15,399 nucleotides of DNA from JBPBQZ01 sp050955105 (GCA_050955105.1 JBPBQZ010000118.1:1-15399), one strand, 5' to 3'. Positions 5,895 through 13,972 are shown, counted from the stretch's first letter. Numbers and translations: made by a program. Notes: generated by a model from the sequence alone, not told the origin.

Positions 5895-7601
5895 ATGACA
5901 GTCAAAATCGGCCGGCGCGCCTATGCCGAAATGTTCGGCCCCACTACGGGCGACCGCGTACGGCTTGCCGACACCGGCCTCTTTATCGAAATAGAAAGCG
6001 ATCGCACGATTTACGGCGAAGAGGTCAAATTCGGCGGCGGCAAGACGATTCGAGACGGCATGGGACAGTCGCAGCGCGTGGCCGCGGACGTCGTCGATAC
6101 CGTCATCACGAATGCCGTGATCATTGACCACTGGGGCATCGTCAAGGCCGACATCGGCCTGAAGGGCGGGCGCATTTTCGGTATAGGCAAGGCCGGCAAT
6201 CCGGACATTCAGCCGGGCGTGACCATTCCTATCGGCCCGGCCACCGAGGTGATCGCCGGCGAAGGCATGCTGGTTACGGCCGGCGGCATCGATACGCACA
6301 TCCACTTCATCAGCCCGCAGCAGATCGACGAGGCGCTGGCCTCGGGCGTCACGACCATGCTGGGCGGCGGCACGGGCCCCGCCACCGGCACCAACGCCAC
6401 CACCTGCACGCCTGGCCCCTGGCATCTCGAAAGAATGCTGCAGGCGGCGGAAGGCTGGCCGATGAATCTGGGATTTTTGGGAAAGGGCAATGCCAGCCTG
6501 GCGGCACCGCTGACCGAGCAGATAGAAGCCGGCGCGATCGGGCTCAAGTTGCATGAAGACTGGGGCACGACGCCAGCGGCGATCGACTGCTGTCTGTCGG
6601 TGGCCGACGCGACCGATACGCAGGTGGCTATCCACACCGATACGCTCAACGAAGCCGGCTTCGTCGAAGCAACGGTGGCCGCCTTCAAGGGCCGCACCAT
6701 CCACACGTATCACACGGAAGGCGCGGGTGGCGGCCATGCCCCTGATATTCTCAAGGTGTGCGGCGAGCCCAATGTCTTACCCTCGTCCACCAACCCGACG
6801 CGGCCTTACACGGTCAACACGCTCGACGAACACCTCGATATGCTGATGGTGTGCCATCACCTCGATCCGTCGATTGCGGAAGACATCGCCTTCGCCGAAT
6901 CACGCATTCGCCGCGAGACCATCGCCGCCGAAGACATCCTGCACGACCTGGGCGCCTTGTCGATGATCTCATCGGACTCGCAGGCCATGGGCCGTGTCGG
7001 CGAAGTCATCATCCGCACCTGGCAGACCGCCGACAAGATGAAAGGCCAGCGTGGCGCGCTGCCCGGCGACGGCGCGCGCAACGATAATTTCCGCATCAAG
7101 CGCTATATCGCGAAATACACCATCAACCCGGCCATCACGCACGGCATCTCGCATGAACTCGGCTCGATCGAGCCTGGCAAATGGGCCGATCTGGTGTTGT
7201 GGGAACCGGCATTCTTCGGCGTCAAGCCGAGCCTGGTGTTGAAGGGCGGCATGATCGCGCTGGCGCTGATGGGCGACCCGAACGCTTCGATTCCGACACC
7301 GCAGCCGGTGCATTATCGTGAGATGTTCGCGACGCGCGGCATTGCGCTCGCGCGCTCGTCGCTCACCTTCATCTCACAGGCCGCCTTCGATGCCGGCGTG
7401 CCCGAGCGCTACGAATTGTCGAAGCAGATCGGCGTGATTCGCAATGTGCGCAAGATCGGCAAGCGCAACATGATTCACAACGACTGGCAGCCGACCATCA
7501 GCGTCGATCCAGAGACCTACCAGGTGGTGGCCGATGGCGAAGTGCTGGTGTGCGAGCCGGCCAAGGTGCTGCCGATGGCGCAGCGCTATTTCCTTTTTTA
7601 G
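5895..7601 (+). CDS. ureC: Urease subunit alpha UreC, catalytic
   Basis: This 568-residue protein is the catalytic subunit of urease, an amidohydrolase with a two-nickel centre. I chose ATG 5895 (MTVKIGRRAYAEMFGPT), preceded by AGGA at 5882-5885; the frame is open further upstream but only within and just after ureB. All active-site residues are visible: His135 and His137 (GIDTHIHF), the Lys218 to be carbamylated (GLKLHEDWG), His247 (VAIHTDT), His273 (TYHTEGAGGGH), the mobile flap with Cys320 and His321 (MVCHHLDPS), and Asp361 (ISSDSQAMGR). It ends with the standard MAQRYFLF. Numbering is one higher than in the 567-residue Klebsiella enzyme. Nothing suggests inactivation. It lies 61 bases after ureB and 12 before ureE. 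Confidence 0.99.
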   Translation: MTVKIGRRAYAEMFGPTTGDRVRLADTGLFIEIESDRTIYGEEVKFGGGKTIRDGMGQSQRVAADVVDTVITNAVIIDHWGIVKADIGLKGGRIFGIGKAGNPDIQPGVTIPIGPATEVIAGEGMLVTAGGIDTHIHFISPQQIDEALASGVTTMLGGGTGPATGTNATTCTPGPWHLERMLQAAEGWPMNLGFLGKGNASLAAPLTEQIEAGAIGLKLHEDWGTTPAAIDCCLSVADATDTQVAIHTDTLNEAGFVEATVAAFKGRTIHTYHTEGAGGGHAPDILKVCGEPNVLPSSTNPTRPYTVNTLDEHLDMLMVCHHLDPSIAEDIAFAESRIRRETIAAEDILHDLGALSMISSDSQAMGRVGEVIIRTWQTADKMKGQRGALPGDGARNDNFRIKRYIAKYTINPAITHGISHELGSIEPGKWADLVLWEPAFFGVKPSLVLKGGMIALALMGDPNASIPTPQPVHYREMFATRGIALARSSLTFISQAAFDAGVPERYELSKQIGVIRNVRKIGKRNMIHNDWQPTISVDPETYQVVADGEVLVCEPAKVLPMAQRYFLF

Positions 7602-7613
7602 AGACAACGCGGC

Positions 7614-8309
7614 ATGAAGAAAGTCGACAAGTGCCTGCCTGGCGGTGCGCGGCTGGCCAAGGCGCTGGTGGCACGCGCCGCGACCTTGCGCCTGAGCTTC
7701 GAGATGCGGCGCAAGAGCCGCTTCGCCGCGGTGCTGGCGGACGGTACCGAGATCGGCGTGGTGTTGCCGCGCGGCACGGTGTTGGCCGATGGCGACGTGC
7801 TGGTGGCCGACGATGGCTCGCTGATACGCGTTGCAGCGGCGCCGGAAGCGGTGCTGCAAGTCACGGCCAGCGGCGCGTCGGCGGCCATGGCGCTGCTGCG
7901 CGCCGCCTACCATCTTGGTAATCGTCACACGCCGGTGCAGTTGGGCGAGATGGCGCTGCGTCTGGAAGACGATCCGGTGTTGGCCGACATGCTGCAAGGC
8001 CTGGGTCTGCATGTCGAGCGCGCCGAGCTGCCGTTTCATCCGGAAGCGGGCGCCTATGGTGGTGGGCATCGACATGGGCATGACGAGAGCTTCGCCGAGG
8101 ACTACGCGATTGCGCAGCAGGTGTTTGCGGAGCGGCACGGCGCCGCGGCCGGCGATCACGACCACGACCACGATCATGGCCATGACCATCATGGGCACGA
8201 CCACGACGGACATGGCAGGCACGACAAGCATTCCCACGGACATGAGCACTCGCACGGACACGACCACGGCGAGTCCCACGGTCACTCGCACTCAGATGAC
8301 CACGACTGA
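7614..8309 (+). CDS. ureE: Urease accessory protein UreE, His-rich nickel chaperone
   Basis: UreE is a cytoplasmic metallochaperone that binds nickel and hands it to UreG during urease activation. This copy has 231 residues. The N-terminal domain covers about residues 1-85 (LPRGTVLADGDVLVADDG at 51-68), and the metal-binding domain contains AYHLGNRHTPVQLGE (98-112) and EAGAYGGGHRHGHDESFAEDYA (split around 144-165). The C-terminal 51 residues (181-231) hold 22 His, mainly alternating with Asp or Gly, a nickel-binding tail far longer than in UreE proteins that lack one. The ATG at 7614 lies 12 bases after ureC with only a weak GAGAC before it. The last 14 bases overlap ureF, so translation of the two is probably coupled. 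Confidence 0.97.
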   Translation: MKKVDKCLPGGARLAKALVARAATLRLSFEMRRKSRFAAVLADGTEIGVVLPRGTVLADGDVLVADDGSLIRVAAAPEAVLQVTASGASAAMALLRAAYHLGNRHTPVQLGEMALRLEDDPVLADMLQGLGLHVERAELPFHPEAGAYGGGHRHGHDESFAEDYAIAQQVFAERHGAAAGDHDHDHDHGHDHHGHDHDGHGRHDKHSHGHEHSHGHDHGESHGHSHSDDHD

Positions 8310-9015
8310 ACTGCTGACACTACTGCATCTCGCGTCGCCGGCATTGCCGATCGGCGGTTTCAGTTATTCGCAGGGGCTCGAGGCCGCCATCGATGCCGGC
8401 CTGGTCAGCGATGCGGCGAGCGTCGGCACGTGGATCGATTCGGGCCTCGATGTGCTGGCGCATGGTGAGCTGGCGTTTCTTGCACAGCAGTACCGGTACT
8501 GGGCTAGCCATGCGATCGAGTCGCTGATCGAGGCAGATGCTTTCTTCTTGGCCTCGCGTGAATCAGGTGAACTGCGCCGTGAAACCGAGCAGATGGGCTG
8601 GTCGCTGGTGCAGCTATGCCAGTCATTGGACTGGGGGGATACAGCGCGACGCGCGACGCTGGCTCGCTTCAAACCGATTTCCTTGCCAAGCGCATTCGCC
8701 TATGCCGCCTGTGTGCAAGCCGATACGGGCGCGTCCACCAGTCTGGCAATGCCCGCCTTCGAACCGAGTCTGGCTGCTTGCCTGGTGGCCTACGCGTTCA
8801 GCTGGACTGAGAACCAAGTGGCGGCTGCCTTGAAAGCGGTACCGCTCGGGCAGGTGGCGGGGCAGCGCGTGCTGTTCGGCGCGCGTGCGGCGATCGATGC
8901 AGCGGTAACATGCGCCGTGGCCCGTGCACCGGATACCTTCAACACCTTTTCGCCGCAGCTCGGCGTGTTGAGCGCCCGCCACGAATCTCAATATTCGCGA
9001 CTGTTCCGCTCTTGA
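8296..9015 (+). CDS. ureF: Urease accessory protein UreF
   Basis: UreF joins UreD and UreG in the complex that activates urease and is thought to gate the GTPase step. The 239-residue product is almost entirely helical in appearance. Recognised stretches are SPALPIGGFSYSQGLE (14-29), RRETEQMGWSL (94-104), AYAFSWTENQVAAALKAVPLGQ (split about 165-186) and the C-terminal SARHESQYSRLFRS (226-239), which in known structures contacts UreD. I chose ATG 8296 because the conserved N-terminus starts just after it; the frame is open much further back but only in the wrong frame of ureE. The start lies inside the His-rich tail region of ureE, with a 14-base overlap and no clear ribosome binding site, which suggests translational coupling. 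Confidence 0.96.
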   Translation: MTTTELLTLLHLASPALPIGGFSYSQGLEAAIDAGLVSDAASVGTWIDSGLDVLAHGELAFLAQQYRYWASHAIESLIEADAFFLASRESGELRRETEQMGWSLVQLCQSLDWGDTARRATLARFKPISLPSAFAYAACVQADTGASTSLAMPAFEPSLAACLVAYAFSWTENQVAAALKAVPLGQVAGQRVLFGARAAIDAAVTCAVARAPDTFNTFSPQLGVLSARHESQYSRLFRS

Positions 9016-9061
9016 CCGCTGTCGATTCAGGCTTCTTCGAAATCTCAATAATGAGTGCCGT

Positions 9062-9721
9062 ATGAACTCTTCCGCATTTCCTGCGGCTGCCAAAGCCGCG
9101 GCGCGCACCAAGCAACTTCCGCCCTTGCGCGTCGGCATCGGCGGCCCGGTCGGCTCGGGCAAAACCACGCTCGTTGAAATGCTCTGCAAAGCCATGCGCG
9201 AGCGCTACGACCTGGTGGTAGTGACCAACGACATTTATACGAAAGAAGATCAGCGCCTGCTTACAGTCGCCGGTGCGTTACCGGCCGAGCGCATCCTCGG
9301 TGTGGAAACCGGTGGTTGTCCGCATACGGCAATTCGCGAAGACGCGTCGATCAATCTCGAAGCGGTCGACCGCATGCTGGGGCGCTTCCCCGATGCGGAT
9401 ATCGTCTTTATCGAATCGGGCGGCGACAATCTGGCCGCCACCTTCAGCCCTGAACTGTCGGATCTGACGCTCTACGTGATCGATGTCGCCGGCGGCGAAA
9501 AGATTCCACGCAAAGGCGGCCCGGGCATTACCAAGTCCGACCTGCTGGTCATCAACAAGACCGACCTGGCCCCTTATGTCGGCGCGTCGCTTGAAGTGAT
9601 GGCCGCCGACGCCGCACGCATGCGCGGCACGCGGCCTTTCGTGATGACCGATCTCAAGCGCCAGGACGGGCTGGCTGAGGTGATTGCGTTTATCGAGAAG
9701 CAGGGTTTGCTGGTGAGTTGA
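9062..9721 (+). CDS. ureG: Urease accessory GTPase UreG
   Basis: UreG is a SIMIBI-class GTPase whose GTP hydrolysis drives nickel transfer into urease. This 219-residue copy has the P-loop GPVGSGKTT (28-36), the invariant metal-binding CPH (86-88), the switch region ESGGDN (118-123) and the guanine specificity motif NKTD (165-168), followed by RPFVMTDLK (191-199). The first 22 residues are a basic Ala-rich tail before the fold starts at LRVGIGGPVG. The ATG at 9062 lies 46 bases after ureF, with no strong ribosome binding site. It is the last gene of the urease operon and converges on waaA with only 15 bases between the stop codons. Confidence 0.98.
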   Translation: MNSSAFPAAAKAAARTKQLPPLRVGIGGPVGSGKTTLVEMLCKAMRERYDLVVVTNDIYTKEDQRLLTVAGALPAERILGVETGGCPHTAIREDASINLEAVDRMLGRFPDADIVFIESGGDNLAATFSPELSDLTLYVIDVAGGEKIPRKGGPGITKSDLLVINKTDLAPYVGASLEVMAADAARMRGTRPFVMTDLKRQDGLAEVIAFIEKQGLLVS

Positions 9722-9723
9722 TA

Positions 9724-9758
9724 GGCCGGCGCTAACTCAATCCAAGGCCGTGCCGGCC
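9724..9758. terminator. Possible shared hairpin between ureG and waaA
   Basis: GGCCGGC (9724-9730) and GCCGGCC (9752-9758) form a perfect seven-base inverted repeat with a 21-base loop across the join of the two convergent genes. A smaller stem, GGCCG-TGC-CGGCC (9746-9758), competes for the right arm. Neither strand has a T-run after the stem, so it does not look like a standard intrinsic terminator, and GC-rich repeats arise easily here. Confidence 0.2.
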
Positions 9759-11191
9759 GTCCACAACTCGCGCAATGCGGCTTGAATGCGTCGGGTAGCG
9801 CCGCGGTGAGCGGCGGCGAAATCGAGGGCGGCCGCGCCCATGGCCTGGCGTCGCACGGCATCGGTCAATAATGTGGCGGCGCTACTGGCAAGTTCCGCGG
9901 CGTTCGCCACGCGCAGCGCGCCACCCGCAGCAATCGCCAGATCGCTGGCCTGCGTGAAATTAAAAGTGTGGGGGCCGACGAGCACCGGCACGCCGATCGC
10001 GCACGCTTCGATCAGATTCTGTCCGCCCAAGGGTACGAGGCTGCCGCCGATGAAGGCCACATCGGCCGCACTGAAGTACGCGGCCATCTCGCCCATCGAA
10101 TCGCCCAACAGCACGTCGGCCGCGGCCAATTGGTCGATCGCGGCATTCGCGGCGTTCGTGTCATCCAAAGCCGTCGACGCCCCCGAAGCCGCGGCGACCG
10201 CGGCGCCATCGCCACCGCTATCCTCAAATACCACCGAACGCCGCACCACCCGCCAGCGTCGCTGCTCTGCCAGACGCTGCACTTCATCGAAACGCTGCGG
10301 ATGGCGCGGCACTAGCAACAGCAGTACTTGCTCGCACCCCGGCTGCTTTCTCAGAGCGGCGAAGGCATCCAGCACCGCCCCCTCTTCACCCTCGCGCGTG
10401 CTGGCCGCCACTAATACCGCACGCGGCCCGATACGTTCGCGCCAGGCTCGACCTCGATTCAACAGATACGCCGGCGGCTCGCTATCGAATTTGAGATTGC
10501 CGACCACCTCCACCACGCTGGCTCCCAAAGCCGTCAGGCGACTGGCATCGGCGGCGCTTTGCGCCAGCACACGCGAGAACGCAGCGAACACCGCCTGCGC
10601 CGCGACGCCGAAACGCGCCGCGCGCCGATATGAGCGCTCCGACATCCGCGCGTTCACCAACGCCACCGGCACGCCGGCGCGCCGGCTTTCGGCCAATAGC
10701 GTCGGCCACACCTCGGTTTCCATCAGCGCACAAACGTCAGGACGCTGCCGGTGCAGAAAGCGCCGCACCGCACCCGGCATGTCGTAGGGAAGATAACAAC
10801 GCTCCACGCGCGCGCCGAACAGCGCTTCGCCGGTCTGGCGCCCACCCGGCGTCATATGCGTGAGCAGCACCCGCGCCGGCGGGTCGCCGCCCAGCAAGGC
10901 TTCGATCAAGGGCTGCGCGGCGCGCGTTTCGCCCACCGACACGGCGTGCACCCAGACGCGCGGCGCACCCTCGAGCGGGTCACCCTGCGCCACGTCGATA
11001 CGCCGCACAAAGCCGAAGCGCTCACCAATGTGCTGCCGGTAACCGGGCTCATGACGGCTGCGCCATAGCAAGCGCAGCACGGCAACCGGCGCGATCACCC
11101 ACCACGCGGCGCGATAGATCGATCTGGCAAGCGCCACCTTCCACGCGCCACGCCGTGGCGCCGACGTCGCCGCCGCGGTGTCGCTAGTCAA
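9737..11191 (-). CDS. waaA: 3-deoxy-D-manno-octulosonic acid (Kdo) transferase WaaA
   Basis: WaaA (KdtA) transfers Kdo from CMP-Kdo to lipid IVA at the inner membrane, the first step of the lipopolysaccharide core. With a TTG start at 11191 the product has 484 residues. A hydrophobic anchor lies at about 29-43, the N-terminal domain contains VHAVSVGETRAAQPL (81-95, with the candidate catalytic Glu88), ALMETEVWP (155-163) and NARMSERSYR (180-189), and the C-terminal domain has AASTREGEE (262-270), GDSMGEM (363-369), GGSLVPLGGQNLIEA (382-396) and GPHTFNF (406-412). The TTG overlaps the kdoO stop as TTGA; a GTG at 11137 is the alternative and would begin close to the conserved anchor. An Ala/Ser/Asp-rich insert (about 323-356) makes it longer than the ~425-residue E. 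coli protein. Confidence 0.95.
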   Translation of the reverse strand: MTSDTAAATSAPRRGAWKVALARSIYRAAWWVIAPVAVLRLLWRSRHEPGYRQHIGERFGFVRRIDVAQGDPLEGAPRVWVHAVSVGETRAAQPLIEALLGGDPPARVLLTHMTPGGRQTGEALFGARVERCYLPYDMPGAVRRFLHRQRPDVCALMETEVWPTLLAESRRAGVPVALVNARMSERSYRRAARFGVAAQAVFAAFSRVLAQSAADASRLTALGASVVEVVGNLKFDSEPPAYLLNRGRAWRERIGPRAVLVAASTREGEEGAVLDAFAALRKQPGCEQVLLLLVPRHPQRFDEVQRLAEQRRWRVVRRSVVFEDSGGDGAAVAAASGASTALDDTNAANAAIDQLAAADVLLGDSMGEMAAYFSAADVAFIGGSLVPLGGQNLIEACAIGVPVLVGPHTFNFTQASDLAIAAGGALRVANAAELASSAATLLTDAVRRQAMGAAALDFAAAHRGATRRIQAALRELWTAGTALD

Positions 11192-12123
11192 ATCAGTGCG
11201 CGGCCACGCAGCCGCTCGAGAATCGCCAACGGCGCATGGTCTGGACGAACCATCGCCGCCGCCGGCAGGAACAGCGTCTGTTCGAGCATGAATTGCCCCG
11301 TCATCACCGCATGCGAGGTCTGGTCGGAAAAACACACCCAGGTGCTGCCCGGTGGAAAAGGCATACGCTGCTGCGGACACTCGCGCTGATAAGCGGCGTC
11401 CGCCTTCATCGCATCGTGCAGACCGAGCATCAGATGGTCGTAGGGTGTGCGGCGCGACTTGGTGATGTGCAAGGCGGCCAGCAATGCGGCACTGCCCGGC
11501 AACTGTGGCTTGATGCGCGGCAACAGTCGCTGCGCCATCGCCTCGAATGGCTCGCCGACGCGCCACACGCGTGCTTCGCCAGCGTCGTTGATATTCGTGA
11601 ATACGCGCAAGATGCGTTCGCCGCGATTCGGTCGTGAGGGGAAAGCGTCGACGTGCAGCCGGCTGTCGTCGGCGCGCCAGGAACTCGCACGGCCCTCGAC
11701 CCGGTGCAGGCGCAGGCTGGCGGGCGCCGCGCGCAAATGTCCCCGGTAGGCGGGCAACAGCGTATCGACCAACTCGCCCGCGTAGGCTGTGAAGCGGGTA
11801 ATCAAGTTCTGCACGGCGGCGCGGTCGGCGCGCGCATCGCGTGGCTTTGGCATGGCACCCGCATTCGCCAGAGGCGGCGCGGCGGGCGCTTCGGCGCGTA
11901 ATCCCACCAGTAATCCATTCGGGGACAGGCTGATGTTTTTGCGACGCGGATCCGCCAGCGCAGGATCGAGCAGCGCGCGCTCGGCAGGCAGCAGGGAGAA
12001 GCCCGCAACCGGGAAATACAACACTTTGCCGGCTTCCAGTGCCGCCACCGCATCGGCGCGCTGAGCGGCGAACGAGGCGGCTTCGGCGGGCGCGGGAAAT
12101 TCTAGGATTTGCGATTCGGTCAT
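11188..12123 (-). CDS. kdoO: Kdo hydroxylase KdoO, Fe(II)/2-oxoglutarate dioxygenase
   Basis: KdoO is known from Burkholderia and Yersinia to hydroxylate Kdo in the inner core, giving Ko-type sugar, using iron and 2-oxoglutarate. The 311-residue product shows the iron-binding facial triad candidates His157 and Asp159 (RLHVDAFPSRPNRGERILRVFTNI, split) and distal His271 (SDQTSHAVMTGQFMLEQT), with VLYFPVAGFSLLPAE (34-48) near the N-terminus, which fits the Kdo hydroxylase family. I chose ATG 12123 (MTESQILEFP), with GGAAG two bases upstream; a TTG at 12222 would add 33 residues with no family resemblance. It sits between waaC and waaA and its stop overlaps the waaA start. A TACAAT sequence about 90 bases upstream could be a -10 element, but no -35 matches. 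Confidence 0.88.
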   Translation of the reverse strand: MTESQILEFPAPAEAASFAAQRADAVAALEAGKVLYFPVAGFSLLPAERALLDPALADPRRKNISLSPNGLLVGLRAEAPAAPPLANAGAMPKPRDARADRAAVQNLITRFTAYAGELVDTLLPAYRGHLRAAPASLRLHRVEGRASSWRADDSRLHVDAFPSRPNRGERILRVFTNINDAGEARVWRVGEPFEAMAQRLLPRIKPQLPGSAALLAALHITKSRRTPYDHLMLGLHDAMKADAAYQRECPQQRMPFPPGSTWVCFSDQTSHAVMTGQFMLEQTLFLPAAAMVRPDHAPLAILERLRGRALI

Positions 12124-12268
12124 GGCTTCCGAGAGAACGCATCGCAATGCTGATCGCATGGATCGCATAGCCAATTGGGGTGGCCAGCTCGCGCTGAACG
12201 AGGCAGCCGGCAGATTGTACAACGGTGTAAACCGAGCGTCCGGGGCGCCGGTCGAGGCGCTCAGCGGT

Positions 12269-13351
12269 TCACAGCAGTCCGAAGCCCGTCAACGCGCGCT
12301 TGACCTCGCTCACGGCAGGCGGCCCGCCGCCCAGTCCCAAATTGACAATACGCGGCGACCAGTAGCCGCCGGTACGCCATGCGGTAGGCAAGTTGTACAA
12401 CTCTATGGTCGGTCGGCCGAGTGCCGCGGCAATGTGAATCAGGCCCGTGTCGACCCCCACGCACGCCGCCGCACCGTCGAGCAAACCTACCACGGCCGGC
12501 AGCGACAACTTGGGCGGCACGATGGCGGCTTGGCCGAAGTCGCGTGCCAGACGCTCGCTGACCTCACGTTCGGCTTCGCTGCCCCATGGCAATACGATCG
12601 ACGCACCGCGCCGCACCAGTGCCTGCCCTAATTCGTTCCATGCAGCGTCCGGCCATTGCTTATCCGCACGTGAGGTAGCGTGGATCAATACGACGTAGGG
12701 CAGCGGCAGGTTCAGCGCAAGCTCGGCCATGGCACGGCTGGCGGCCCGCGTATCGATAGCGAATTCGGGCAGCGTCAGCAGTTTGTCGACGGTCTCGGTG
12801 CCGCCGGACAAAGCCGCCGGCGCCGACGGCGTGCTGGGCGTGCTGACCGACGCGGCATGCCGGTCGACCGGTTGGCCGGCAACCAGCGCCAAGGCCGCTT
12901 CGACCAACTGACGCGAGCGTTCGACCACGTGCGTGCGACGCGGAATCGGCACCCGCACGTCGTAGAAGAAGCGCACCGGCCATTCGTAGCCAGCGCCATC
13001 CGTGCGATTCGCCAATCCCACTACTTTGCCGCGTGCACGCGAGGCCAGCCAGGCGGTTTTCAGCAGGCCCTGGCAATCGATCACCAGATCGTAGGTTTGC
13101 GCACGCAAAGCGCGCTTGAATGCGCGGCTTTCGGCTAGCGTTTTCAGGGCCAGCGGATATTTGCGCCAGCGTCGCAATGCGCAGGGAATAACACGATGCA
13201 CGCCGTGCACCAAGGCCACCAGGCTGACGAAGGCTTCTTCGACCACCCAGTCGATCTGCGCCTCGGGATGCGCGCGCAGGATATCGGCGACTACCGGCAT
13301 GTTATGCACGACGTCGCCGAGTGACGACACTCTGACAATCAAGACTTTCAA
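12269..13351 (-). CDS. waaC: Lipopolysaccharide heptosyltransferase I WaaC
   Basis: WaaC (RfaC) is a GT9-family enzyme that adds the first heptose to Kdo in the inner core. The 360-residue product begins with MKVLIVRVSSLGDVVHNMP, which includes the conserved Asp13. Other family stretches are IDCQGLLKTAW (91-101), HATSRADKQWP (224-234, with the catalytic-type Lys231) and VGVDTGLIHIAAAL (298-311), followed by ELYNLPTAWRTGGYW. The start codon is TTG at 13351; the upstream codons hold no in-frame ATG, GTG or TTG close by that fits better, and the protein N-terminus matches known WaaC exactly. A Ser/Thr/Pro/Ala-rich insert (about 164-186) lengthens the linker between the two Rossmann domains. It is the first of the three lipopolysaccharide genes, 145 bases upstream of kdoO. 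Confidence 0.95.
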   Translation of the reverse strand: MKVLIVRVSSLGDVVHNMPVVADILRAHPEAQIDWVVEEAFVSLVALVHGVHRVIPCALRRWRKYPLALKTLAESRAFKRALRAQTYDLVIDCQGLLKTAWLASRARGKVVGLANRTDGAGYEWPVRFFYDVRVPIPRRTHVVERSRQLVEAALALVAGQPVDRHAASVSTPSTPSAPAALSGGTETVDKLLTLPEFAIDTRAASRAMAELALNLPLPYVVLIHATSRADKQWPDAAWNELGQALVRRGASIVLPWGSEAEREVSERLARDFGQAAIVPPKLSLPAVVGLLDGAAACVGVDTGLIHIAAALGRPTIELYNLPTAWRTGGYWSPRIVNLGLGGGPPAVSEVKRALTGFGLL

Positions 13352-13398
13352 AAGGGCTATCTGCTGAATGGCTGCAAGGACGCTTGCGGGAACCCGGA

Positions 13399-13404
13399 AT
13401 TCTA
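13399..13404 (-). promoter_or_regulatory. Candidate -10 element upstream of waaC
   Basis: On the minus strand the sequence reads GGTTAGAATTCC, where TAGAAT matches the -10 consensus at five of six positions, about 48 bases before the TTG start of waaC. No good -35 hexamer lies 16-18 bases further upstream, so the site may need an activator or may be chance. The 156-base gap between this gene and the MaoC-like gene makes a promoter here likely. Confidence 0.35.
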
Positions 13405-13507
13405 ACCTTCGGGGCCGCCGAGCGTTCGCCCGATCTGACGACCGCAGCCGTCAGTGGCAGAAGAAGCACACATCGATGGACTAAAAACGTCTGGCCAGAA
13501 ATGCCGG

Positions 13508-13972
13508 CTAGGTGGCTGTAGCGGCAACCGTTGTCGGCGCGCCAAGATCGAAAAAGCTGGTGGCCTGCAAATCCAGCACCACGTCGGCGCTCTGGTTGAG
13601 CAACTCCCAGCGCCAACGCAGAATGCCCAGATCAGGCTTGGAATTGCCGCGGCGCACATCCAGTACGGTGGCGCGCCAAGTCAGCGCGTCGCCGGGGCGC
13701 ACCGGCTTCGGCCATTTCACATAGTCGAGGCCGGGCGAACCGAACGATTCCGAGCCGACTAACGCGCCTTCGTAAGCCAGCCGCATCGCCAGCGCGCAGG
13801 TGTGCCAGCCGCTGGCGATCAGTCCCGACCACCGACCGAGCGCCGCGCGCTCCGGGTCGCAGTGAAACCACTGCGGATCGAAGCGTGAGGCAAAGTCGAC
13901 GATTTCCGTTTCGCTGACAAGCAACGGACCTGCCTCGATCTGCTGGCCGTTCTGGAACTCCGCAAATTTCAT
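13508..13972 (-). CDS. MaoC-like acyl-CoA hydratase/dehydratase
   Basis: This 154-residue single-hotdog protein belongs to the MaoC / (R)-specific enoyl-CoA hydratase family. The hydratase motif is visible as VDFASRFDPQWFHCDPERA (25-43): Asp32 and His37, five residues apart, match the catalytic pair of Aeromonas PhaJ. A second conserved stretch is GLIASGWHTCALAMRL (50-65). The start ATG at 13972 has GGAG ten bases upstream. It lies 22 bases downstream of boxA on the same strand, so the two are probably co-transcribed. That context suggests a substrate among CoA esters of aromatic degradation, but nothing in the sequence fixes the substrate, and general fatty-acid or polyhydroxyalkanoate metabolism remain possible. 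Confidence 0.88.
   Translation of the reverse strand: MKFAEFQNGQQIEAGPLLVSETEIVDFASRFDPQWFHCDPERAALGRWSGLIASGWHTCALAMRLAYEGALVGSESFGSPGLDYVKWPKPVRPGDALTWRATVLDVRRGNSKPDLGILRWRWELLNQSADVVLDLQATSFFDLGAPTTVAATAT

Noticed and set aside
8151..8306. The CAC/GAC/CAT repeat near the end of ureE as a non-coding tandem repeat or CRISPR-like array
   Set aside because: It is in frame with UreE and encodes the known type of His-rich tail; the units are irregular and there are no spacers.
9051..9065. Five-codon frame ATGAGTGCCGTATGA overlapping the ureG start
   Set aside because: It is too short to judge and has no ribosome binding site; a coupling role is possible but unsupported.
9737..12142. A single 801-residue open frame covering waaA and most of kdoO on the minus strand
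   Set aside because: Only the part from 11191 or 11137 onward resembles WaaA; the upstream part is a different frame of kdoO, whose own frame shows the HxD...H dioxygenase pattern.
12215..12401. TTGTACAA at 12215-12222 and again at 12393-12400, with similar flanking bases (LYNLP in both), as a duplicated site
   Set aside because: One copy lies inside the conserved WaaC sequence and the likeness ends after about 18 bases, so chance is the simplest reading.
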